Source: Chloroherpetonaceae bacterium (GTDB taxonomy: Bacteria > Bacteroidota > Chlorobiia > Chlorobiales > Chloroherpetonaceae). From it: a DNA stretch of 37,976 nt. Under the pieces are notes generated by a model. That model was not told the origin of the DNA. It saw only the letters and a program-made list of their open reading frames with translations, and did no database searches. Every line of letters begins with the position of its first letter. The first letter of the stretch is position 1. The DNA is taken from positions 1 to 37,976 of the forward strand of contig JANQGG010000022.1 of assembly GCA_028277445.1 (NCBI GenBank). Reading direction: 5' to 3'. Below are positions 1 through 6,994 of the stretch, piece by piece. The position numbers were made by a program, and so were the translations under genes.

Positions 1-45
1 ATGATGTTTTCTTAAGTGAAAAATCATTTCCTCTACCTTAATGTC

Positions 46-68
46 ATCACCCGGTTTATCCGGGTGAT
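46..68. repeat. Hairpin upstream of the GIY-YIG gene
   Basis: A perfect inverted repeat with a 9-bp stem (ATCACCCGG / CCGGGTGAT) and a 5-nt loop (TTTAT) ends 8 bp before the GIY-YIG start codon. A second hairpin with the same 9-bp stem and 5-nt loop lies at the end of that gene, so the two probably delimit one REP-like unit. No T-run follows, so a terminator role is less likely. Confidence 0.7.
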
Positions 69-76
69 CCAGCAAA

Positions 77-382
77 ATGGCAAAAAAATACTACATCTAT
101 ATCCTGGCTAGCAAACGTAATGGCGCTTTGTATGTTGGTTTTACTTCAGATATAATAAAGCGTGTCTGGCAGCATAAAGAAAAATTTGTAGATGGATTTA
201 CAACGAGGTATGGCGTGGATAAACTTGTCTATTACGAACAATATGATGACCCCGTAGCTGCAATTAAAAGGGAAAAACGCTTAAAGAAATATCCTCGTAA
301 GTGGAAGCTTAATTTGATTGAAAAAAGCAATCCAAATTGGAAGGATTTATATACAGAGTTGGCTACTGGATGCCCCGACTAA
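77..382 (+). CDS. GIY-YIG family nuclease (UPF0213-like)
   Basis: Small 101-residue protein of the single-domain GIY-YIG endonuclease family. The GIY-YIG core is visible as YYIYILASKRNGALYVGFT at residues 5-23, followed by the conserved Arg (about R29, in IIKRVWQHK). The region KREKRLKKYPRKWKLNLIE (about 64-82) and the ending NPNWKDLY are typical of the stand-alone family, whose usual length is 80-100 residues. Such proteins are predicted to cut structured DNA, but most have no proven role. The last residues (GCPD) and the stop codon are encoded by a downstream hairpin, so the natural C terminus has probably been extended by the repeat. The ATG lies 8 bp after another hairpin, and no Shine-Dalgarno sequence is visible. 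This arrangement suggests a mobile or repeat-associated gene rather than part of an operon. Confidence 0.85.
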   Translation: MAKKYYIYILASKRNGALYVGFTSDIIKRVWQHKEKFVDGFTTRYGVDKLVYYEQYDDPVAAIKREKRLKKYPRKWKLNLIEKSNPNWKDLYTELATGCPD

Positions 383-392
383 ATCGGGGCAT
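370..392. repeat. Hairpin overlapping the stop of the GIY-YIG gene
   Basis: A perfect inverted repeat with a 9-bp stem (ATGCCCCGA / TCGGGGCAT) and a 5-nt loop (CTAAA). The TAA stop codon of the nuclease lies across the loop. The geometry equals that of the hairpin at 46-68, although the stem sequences differ. It could also act as a weak terminator, but there is no T-run. Confidence 0.7.
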
Positions 393-1157
393 GACCCCAG
401 GGTGGAGACTTTTTAATCATCCCAAATAGGTCATTAGAAATCGGAAATTTTTGGCGTGAATAGCCAAAAATATAAATATGAAAACTGCGACGACGTGCGA
501 TAATAGAAAATGTTTTGAGGGGGGTAAAAAAAGTGGTCTTACTATTTAAGTTTTGCTTACCCCAAAACGCCATTCATCATTAACTGCGATAAAAATTTAT
601 GATAGATGATAAATGGTCGCAGAAACTACTGATTGCAGCGACCTCCGCTCAACTTTAATCAAATCACGTTCATTTCAATTCATCATTAACAAGGATTCCC
701 TACGGGTTCTACAAGCTGAAAAGAGTACCCCTGCAATTCCCTATGAATAAAGGCGCCACAGGCAAGTTACGAAACCTTAGTAAAAAACCAGCGATGTTAA
801 ATAACTTTTTTATTCAATTGCCATATTTAGACCAAGCTAACCTATTTAAATTCTTATTCTTACCCAACCCAGAAACCTCAACATTTTAGGTCGAATCGGT
901 TAAGTTTCTATTTTATAGGGACTTATAAAGGTTTTACCATGTTTTTATAACCTTGATTTTCTATGGTCTCGGACAAATCATCCAAAAACAGAATCAAGTC
1001 GGAACTTATAATGTTCAGTTCCTCATCTGTTTTTTTTACGCTCTCATAATCTTTTATGCATTTATTTAGAAATAGCTTAGTTGGGGATAAGCTTATTCTT
1101 AGGTTTGGTATTTAGATTTCCTTTATACAATTCTAAGACTCAAATCGAAGATGTAAC
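393..1157. other. 765-bp stretch without a clear gene
   Basis: No convincing intact gene is visible. A 13-bp direct repeat, ATTCATCATTAAC, occurs at 572-584 and 678-690. A short inverted repeat (GGTCGC / GCGACC) lies near 615-642. An open frame on the minus strand (926-1111) has no usable start and may be a remnant. The last 100 bp before 1158 should hold the promoter of the regulator operon, but I cannot place the -35/-10 boxes with confidence. Confidence 0.5.
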
Positions 1158-2126
1158 ATGTTAGAAAAAAAGCGCTACCATATTTTGCTTGTTGAAGACA
1201 ATCCGTTTGATCGCAAGGTTATCTTAGAAGCCCTTAAAACCTCATCGGAAAACTTCTCATTAAAGGCTGCCGAGTCGGTAAGCAAAGCGCAAGCAATATT
1301 AAGTAATCATGTTTTTGATGCGATTGTATCGGACTATGAGTTAGGTGATGGAACGGGTCTGGAAATTATTAAAAGCGCAAAAGATACGCCGGTCATTTTA
1401 ATGACCGGGCAAGGCAACGAAGAAATTGCCGTAGAGGCGCTTAAGGCCGGCGCTTATGAGTATCTGATCAAACATCCCGATCATAAACAGATTAACATTC
1501 TTCCGCTAACCATTAAAAAGGTTATATCAAAGAAAACTCAAAGCCAAACCAATCAAATTTTACTATCTACCCTTGAGCATGTTGCCGACAGCGTTTGTAT
1601 AACCGATTTGAATGATAAAATTATTTTTTCGAACGATGCATTTTGTGAAGAGCATGAGCAATCATTGAATATGCTTAAGGGTAAAAATTTCAAAGAGCTT
1701 GATAAAAAATATCAGGTTAACCGCGTGCATAAAGAGCCGATGGGAAAACGTGGCGCCGTCTATGAACTGAGGTTTATTAACAGCTCGGGCATGACATGTT
1801 TTTCTTCACGGTCGCAAACGCTCATTAAGGATGAAAACGGAAAGGACATTGCTAAAGCCTATATCTCAAGAGACATAACACGACGTAAACAAATTGAGCA
1901 AAAGCAAAAGAAGCTTGTAACTGAACTCAAAAAAGCCCTGGCTAATGTTAGAATGTTAAGCGGGTTGCTCCCAATTTGCTCCTCATGCAAAAAAATTCGA
2001 GATAAGGAAGGCGATTGGAATACCCTGGAATCTTATATCAAATCCCATTCAGAAGCAGATTTTAGCCATGGTTTATGTCCTGAGTGTGCAACGAAGCTCT
2101 ATCCGGAATATCATATCAATTTTTAA
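1158..2126 (+). CDS. Response regulator with REC-PAS and C-terminal four-cysteine motif
   Basis: 322-residue two-component signalling protein. Residues 6-120 form a receiver domain with acidic residues near D14 and phospho-acceptor D59 (in VSDYELGDGTG). Residues about 130-240 form a PAS domain ending in YISRDITRRKQIEQ. A short helical stretch (about 240-265) leads to a C-terminal module with the motif LLPICSSCKKIRD...CPEC (C274, C277, C307, C310). This module recurs at the ends of many bacterial sensor proteins. Its function is not known to me, but the cysteine pairs suggest metal binding. There is no kinase, DNA-binding or cyclase domain, so output is probably through protein contact. The gene lies 12 bp upstream of a hybrid kinase whose N-terminal receiver is closely similar, which suggests duplication and a shared pathway. 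Confidence 0.85.
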   Translation: MLEKKRYHILLVEDNPFDRKVILEALKTSSENFSLKAAESVSKAQAILSNHVFDAIVSDYELGDGTGLEIIKSAKDTPVILMTGQGNEEIAVEALKAGAYEYLIKHPDHKQINILPLTIKKVISKKTQSQTNQILLSTLEHVADSVCITDLNDKIIFSNDAFCEEHEQSLNMLKGKNFKELDKKYQVNRVHKEPMGKRGAVYELRFINSSGMTCFSSRSQTLIKDENGKDIAKAYISRDITRRKQIEQKQKKLVTELKKALANVRMLSGLLPICSSCKKIRDKEGDWNTLESYIKSHSEADFSHGLCPECATKLYPEYHINF

Positions 2127-2138
2127 ACAACCTTGGCT

Positions 2139-4508
2139 ATGACAAATGGTGTAAAAATACTTTTGGTAGAAGATGATCGTATTGATCAGATGGCCTTCGA
2201 GCGAATGATCAAAAAAAACAATTTACCCTACGATTATAAAATGGTTAGTTCGGTTTTTGAAGCCGAGCACATGCTTTCGCAAGAGCAATTCAATATGGTA
2301 ATCACCGATTATATCTTAGGAGATGGCACTGGAAACGACATACTTGATCACATCAAAAATATCCCGGTAATATTTACTACTGGCGCCGGTGATGAGGAAA
2401 TTGCCGTAAAAGCCATGCGCTCAGGCGCATACGACTATCTGATCAAAGATCCCGATAGAAATTATCTAAAAGTATTACCCTTAACCATAGCGCGAGCAAT
2501 CAATGACAAAAAATCATCGGAACGTTTGCGACTTTTGGAATCGGTGGTGGTCAATGGCAACGACGCCGTGCTAATTACGGATGTCGCCGATATCAGCAAT
2601 AATTACCCTAAAATTCTTTATACAAACCAAGCCTTTAGCGCTGTAACCGGATACAGCGACGAAGAATTACAAGGAAAATCCACCCAGCTTTTGTTTGGGC
2701 AACAAACCAGTCGTCGTGAATTGGTAAAAATCAGGCAAGCTCTCCGCGCGTTTAAACCCGTTCGCTCGGAATTGCAATGCTACAAAAAAGACGGTTCAAT
2801 ATATTGGAATGATATGAACCTTGTGCCTGTAGAAGATGAACGGGGAACATACACGCATTGGATTTCGGTGCATCGCGATATTACGGATCGCAAAAACACC
2901 CAAGAAGCATTGCTAAAAGCTAAAATATTGGCCGAAGATTCCATGAAATCCAAAGAGCAGTTTTTAGCAAACATGAGCCATGAAATCCGAACGCCGATGA
3001 ATGCTGTAATCGGCATGACAAATTTGCTACTCAATACCGATTTAAATTCTGAGCAAGAAGAATATTTGGAAATCATTAAGCAATCATCCGAAAGTCTTTT
3101 AGTGATCATCAACGACATTTTAGATTTTTCAAAAATCGAATCCGGCAGGATCACGTTTGAAAGCACATCGTTCTCACTGAAGAATTTGATCCAAAAAGTC
3201 ATTTCAATTTTAAATATTAAGGCCGTTCAAAAAGGTCTGAGCCTGACATATTTCATTAGCGATGCTTGTCCAAACATGATTATGGGCGACTCGGTGCGAT
3301 TAGACCAAATTTTAATTAATCTGGTTGGAAACGCCATTAAATTCACGCAGGAAGGTCGAGTGAAAATCCGGGTGGAAGTTGAGCAAACGGTTGATGATCA
3401 AGTGATGATCTTGTTTTCTGTCATCGATACCGGCATTGGCGTAAGCCCGGATAAACTTGAAACAATTTTTGAAAGCTTCTCACAAGCCGGAAACGATACC
3501 ACTCGTAAGTATGGCGGTACGGGTTTAGGACTGGCAATCACAAAGCAGTTGGTTGAATTGCAGGGTGGAAAGATCTGGGTAAATAGCCAATTGGGTAATG
3601 GGTCGAGGTTTAATTTCATGCTACCCTTTAAGTTATCCAAATCATCTCAAGAACCCGTTACGGCTAAACCCAAACAAAAAACAAGCAAAAAGTTTTATGG
3701 CCGGCATGTTTTACTGGTAGAAGACAATCATTTCAATCAGATTGTTGCGAAAAAAACGCTAAGCATGTTCCAGGTCAAGTGTGATGTTGCTGAAAATGGT
3801 AGGATCGCGTTGGAAAAACTCCACGAAAATTCATACGATCTGATTTTAATGGATATCCAAATGCCGGAAATGGACGGTTACGAAGCTTCAAAACAAATTC
3901 GAAAGCTTTCAGAACCGGTCTCCAATATTCCGATTATAGCCATGACGGCTAGCGCCCTCAAAGGCGACGAAGAAAAATGTTTGCAAGCCGGCATGAACGA
4001 TTATATATCCAAACCGTTTGATCCAGACCATCTTTTCGATCTTTTAGCCAAACATTTTCCAAAAAAACAGCAACCGGAATTTTCACTTCATAACGTTCAG
4101 GATTCTCAATCCGAAAGCAAACCAAAATTATCACTTGAAGAAGAACTCCAACAAAGCGGCATTGACTTGGCGTACCTTAATTCGCTTTCCGGAGGAAGCA
4201 ATGATTTTGTGATTGAGATGATCCAACTATTTCTGACCCAATCCCCGGAATTTACCGAGAAACTTCATGCTCAAACTCAGCAACAAAAATGGGAAGATTT
4301 AAGCAAAACTGCCCACAAATTTTTATCTTCAGTAAGTTACATGGGTATAAAAGAAGTGGCTAAGATGCTAAAACAGGTTGAAAATGATGCCAAGTCCGGG
4401 CAAAACCTCGATCAACTGCCCAGTTCCGTGGCTGAAATTATTGAAAAAATTCATGTCATGGAAAATCAACTAAAACGGGTATTTTTAGACCACAAAATTG
4501 CTGTTTAA
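2139..4508 (+). CDS. Hybrid sensor histidine kinase (REC-PAS-HisKA-HATPase-REC-Hpt)
   Basis: Cytoplasmic hybrid kinase of 789 residues with no membrane segment. Domains in order: N-terminal receiver (D57 in ITDYILGDGTG); PAS/PAC (about 130-260, ending in SVHRDITDRKNTQ); HisKA with phospho-acceptor H281 in ANMSHEIRTPMNAVIGM; HATPase_c (about 385-500, G boxes in DTGIGVSPDKL and GGTGLGLAI); second receiver with D572 in LMDIQMPEMDGYEA; and Hpt domain with H726 in TAHKFLSS. The internal layout would allow a full His-Asp-His relay. I chose the ATG at 2139; an in-frame TTG at 2133 is the alternative. The gene is 12 bp downstream of the REC-PAS protein and 21 bp upstream of the PASTA gene. The signal sensed is unknown. 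Confidence 0.93.
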   Translation: MTNGVKILLVEDDRIDQMAFERMIKKNNLPYDYKMVSSVFEAEHMLSQEQFNMVITDYILGDGTGNDILDHIKNIPVIFTTGAGDEEIAVKAMRSGAYDYLIKDPDRNYLKVLPLTIARAINDKKSSERLRLLESVVVNGNDAVLITDVADISNNYPKILYTNQAFSAVTGYSDEELQGKSTQLLFGQQTSRRELVKIRQALRAFKPVRSELQCYKKDGSIYWNDMNLVPVEDERGTYTHWISVHRDITDRKNTQEALLKAKILAEDSMKSKEQFLANMSHEIRTPMNAVIGMTNLLLNTDLNSEQEEYLEIIKQSSESLLVIINDILDFSKIESGRITFESTSFSLKNLIQKVISILNIKAVQKGLSLTYFISDACPNMIMGDSVRLDQILINLVGNAIKFTQEGRVKIRVEVEQTVDDQVMILFSVIDTGIGVSPDKLETIFESFSQAGNDTTRKYGGTGLGLAITKQLVELQGGKIWVNSQLGNGSRFNFMLPFKLSKSSQEPVTAKPKQKTSKKFYGRHVLLVEDNHFNQIVAKKTLSMFQVKCDVAENGRIALEKLHENSYDLILMDIQMPEMDGYEASKQIRKLSEPVSNIPIIAMTASALKGDEEKCLQAGMNDYISKPFDPDHLFDLLAKHFPKKQQPEFSLHNVQDSQSESKPKLSLEEELQQSGIDLAYLNSLSGGSNDFVIEMIQLFLTQSPEFTEKLHAQTQQQKWEDLSKTAHKFLSSVSYMGIKEVAKMLKQVENDAKSGQNLDQLPSSVAEIIEKIHVMENQLKRVFLDHKIAV

Positions 4509-4529
4509 ATTTTTGATGATTGACCTTTC

Positions 4530-5300
4530 ATGAATTTATCTTCTCCATTGATGCGTTTTGTGGTAAAAACTGCAATAACGCTAGTTGTGCTTGTCGTTCT
4601 TGGTTTTCTTTTTGATAAAGTGATCATGCCGTTTTACACTTTAGGCGGTGAAATCGTTAAAGTCCCCAATGTTTGCTCATTAAGCATCAATGAGGCCGAA
4701 GCCAAGCTAAGCCAAAGCGGTCTTGCGCCTAAATTGGGATACAATCGTTATGATAAAACCCGTGAGTTAAATACTGTTCTGAGTCAAAATCCTACTGCCG
4801 GTTCGTCTGTAAAGAAAGGTCGTCATGTCTATTTGTCCGTTAATAAAAAATCACAAAAGCCAATCTCATTGCCTGATTATAAAGGCCGAATAATTACGGA
4901 TGTTAAACTTTCATTAGAAAAAATCGGCTTGGAGCTCGGTGAAATTAATTATTCAATTATCTATTCCGAGGACCAGGATGGCATGGTGCTTTCTCAATCA
5001 ATTCCGCCTAAAACGCTTTTAGCTGGTGGAACTGAGGTGAATTTCATCGTTGGAAAAATGGCTGTTGAAAGCGGCCAAAAACAATCTCTGGTTCCTGATT
5101 TAACCGGGATATCTTTAAGCGAAGCTCAAAAGATCATTATTGATAATAGTTTTGCATTGGGCAATGTGAGCTTTCGCTTTTCGAGTTCCTTAATTCCCAA
5201 TACAATAATCAATCAAAAACCGGCAAGCGGGCAGGTTGCACCTTTAGGTAAACCTATCGATATCGTGGTTGCAACCGATAAACAAACACCCATTAACTAA
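4530..5300 (+). CDS. Membrane-anchored protein with three PASTA domains
   Basis: 256-residue protein with one N-terminal membrane segment (about 12-32, rich in V/L/F) followed by three PASTA repeats at roughly 43-105, 112-176 and 187-250. Each repeat starts with a V-P-x-L/V-like strand and ends with the usual NPxxGxxVxxGxxVxLxV pattern (for example SQNPTAGSSVKKG and NQKPASGQVAPLG). PASTA domains bind peptidoglycan or muropeptides, usually on PknB-type kinases or penicillin-binding proteins. Here no kinase or transpeptidase domain is attached, so the protein probably acts in the periplasm as a cell-wall binding factor. It follows the hybrid kinase by 21 bp and may be cotranscribed, but a functional link is not shown. 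Confidence 0.88.
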   Translation: MNLSSPLMRFVVKTAITLVVLVVLGFLFDKVIMPFYTLGGEIVKVPNVCSLSINEAEAKLSQSGLAPKLGYNRYDKTRELNTVLSQNPTAGSSVKKGRHVYLSVNKKSQKPISLPDYKGRIITDVKLSLEKIGLELGEINYSIIYSEDQDGMVLSQSIPPKTLLAGGTEVNFIVGKMAVESGQKQSLVPDLTGISLSEAQKIIIDNSFALGNVSFRFSSSLIPNTIINQKPASGQVAPLGKPIDIVVATDKQTPIN

Positions 5301-5447
5301 CACCTCTTTATTACACGCTTGTAAATTACACGAACTATCATTCTTGTTTCTTGATTTTGTGACAGGATAATTTCAACGGAGCATGTTATAAACAAGATTT
5401 TTTAACTAATTTTATACAAATCTTGTTTGACGTCAGTTAAGATTTTT

Positions 5448-6017
5448 ATGAGCATCCTCTACACGATTTCGTTGGGAATTGCACTGGCAGCCGCAGGCGG
5501 TATCCGACCTTTTTTTACTTTGCTATGCCTTGCCGTAGCTGAAATGTTAGGCTATTACACGATTGCCCCAGCATATGCAATTTTCACCTCTCAAGGCGTG
5601 ATTTTTATTTTAGTGATGTTATTCGGGTTGGAAACCCTGGGCTATTTGTTTAAAACGCGAATGCTTTTAAACAATCTTTTCTTTGAAACATTGGCCATGT
5701 GCGCCGGTTTCTTCATCATGCTTTTTACGCTGGAACAATCACAAGGCCACTACAAATGGATAATTGCACTATTTTGTGGTTCAACAACATCAGGCATTAT
5801 TCAGGGTATTTTTCTATTGGCGAAAGATCAGGGTGAAAACCAGGCGCAGTTTTCTTACAATGCTTATATCGCTATTATTGAGCTTATACTAACCGTTTTT
5901 ATCATTTGCCTTGCCTTATTAATTCCTTATGTTGTATCAGGATTGGTTGTTTTGATTTTAGTATTGGCGCTCAGAAAAGTTTTTTTCAGACAAATTTCCA
6001 GAAATATCTGGTTATAA
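5448..6017 (+). CDS. DUF4126-like integral membrane protein
   Basis: About 189 residues from the ATG chosen here. An in-frame TTG at 5427 would add seven residues (MTSVKIF) and is less likely. The protein is very hydrophobic, with five or six predicted membrane segments. The start, SILYTISLGIALAAAGGIRP, resembles the DUF4126 family, whose members begin with a similar small-residue-rich first helix and a Gly-x-Arg turn. No catalytic motif is visible. A 147-bp gap separates it from the PASTA gene, so it may have its own promoter. It is followed 26 bp later by lactate dehydrogenase. The function is unknown. Confidence 0.7.
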   Translation: MSILYTISLGIALAAAGGIRPFFTLLCLAVAEMLGYYTIAPAYAIFTSQGVIFILVMLFGLETLGYLFKTRMLLNNLFFETLAMCAGFFIMLFTLEQSQGHYKWIIALFCGSTTSGIIQGIFLLAKDQGENQAQFSYNAYIAIIELILTVFIICLALLIPYVVSGLVVLILVLALRKVFFRQISRNIWL

Positions 6018-6043
6018 CCATTAATCTAAACCCATAATTAAGT

Positions 6044-6964
6044 ATGAAAGTAGGTATAGTTGGCGCAGGATTTGTAGGCGCTACGGCTGCATTTGCAATG
6101 GCCATGCGCGGTTCGTGCAGTGAAATTGTAATTGTTGATATAGATCGTAAGAAAGCCAATGCTCAGGCAAGCGATATCCAACATGCGGTACCGTTCTCCA
6201 AAGTAATGACTGTAAGAGATGGCCAATACAGCGACCTAGCAGGAGCAAAAGTTATTTTCATCACTGCAGGCGTTAATCAGCAGCCTGGTGAAACGCGCTT
6301 GCATCTATTGGAACGAAACGCGGCAATTTTTAAAGCCATTGTTCCGGAAATTGTCGGCGTTGAGCCAAATGCTGTCATTGTTGTTGCTACAAACCCGGTT
6401 GATATCCTTACAAGCATCACCGAACAATTAGCAAATTTGCCGCCCGGTCAGGTGCTTGGTTCGGGAACTACGCTTGATACGGCCAGGCTGAGGGCTTTAA
6501 TTGGCGCTCATATTGAAATTGATCCTCAGCATGTTCATGCCTATGTTATTGGTGAACATGGCGATAGCGAGGTAATTGCGTGGGACAGCGCTATTGTTGC
6601 CGGCCTGAAATTATCGGATTATTGTAAATCCAGATCCATCACCTGGAATGATGAGATTAAAACACAAATTGCCGACAATGTTCGCAACGCCGCATACCAA
6701 ATTATTCAAGGCAAAGGCGCTACGTATTATGGCATTGGGGCAGTTCTGGCACGAATCGCGGAAGTTATTATTAAAAATCATCGAGCAGTCTTAACCGTAT
6801 CCATGACCAGTTCGCCCTACGAAGTTGCCCTATCGCTTCCCAGATTGGTTGGCGGTAATGGGGTTATTGATTTGATCGGCATTGAATTAACCCCGGATGA
6901 ACGCACAGCCTTTGAAAAAAGCGCAGATATTTTAAACCAAGCTTTAAAGCAAATACATTTTTAA
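6044..6964 (+). CDS. ldh: L-lactate dehydrogenase (LDH/MDH family)
   Basis: 306-residue NAD-dependent 2-hydroxyacid dehydrogenase interconverting pyruvate and L-lactate. The Rossmann nucleotide motif is GAGFVGAT (residues 7-14). Catalytic residues are recognisable by family alignment: R85 in the mobile loop (NQQPGETR), D145 and R148 in LDTAR, and H172 in GEHGDS. The substrate-specificity position (LDH numbering 102) is Gln79 in AGVNQQPGETR. Gln is diagnostic of lactate dehydrogenase, whereas malate dehydrogenases, including those typical of green sulfur bacteria, carry Arg. Length fits the family (about 310). It sits between a membrane protein gene and a secreted propeller gene, and its cotranscription with either is only implied by short spacing (26 and 30 bp). 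Confidence 0.88.
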   Translation: MKVGIVGAGFVGATAAFAMAMRGSCSEIVIVDIDRKKANAQASDIQHAVPFSKVMTVRDGQYSDLAGAKVIFITAGVNQQPGETRLHLLERNAAIFKAIVPEIVGVEPNAVIVVATNPVDILTSITEQLANLPPGQVLGSGTTLDTARLRALIGAHIEIDPQHVHAYVIGEHGDSEVIAWDSAIVAGLKLSDYCKSRSITWNDEIKTQIADNVRNAAYQIIQGKGATYYGIGAVLARIAEVIIKNHRAVLTVSMTSSPYEVALSLPRLVGGNGVIDLIGIELTPDERTAFEKSADILNQALKQIHF

Positions 6965-6994
6965 ACTCATTTTTTAACCCTAACCTTAAAAATT

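Noticed and set aside
379-573. Minus-strand 64-residue open frame after the GIY-YIG gene
   Set aside because: It starts inside AT-rich DNA, ends in the hairpin, has no family resemblance and no repeat of protein-like pattern.
2133-2138. TTG start for the hybrid kinase
   Set aside because: An ATG six bases later gives a normal receiver start; the TTG only adds two residues.
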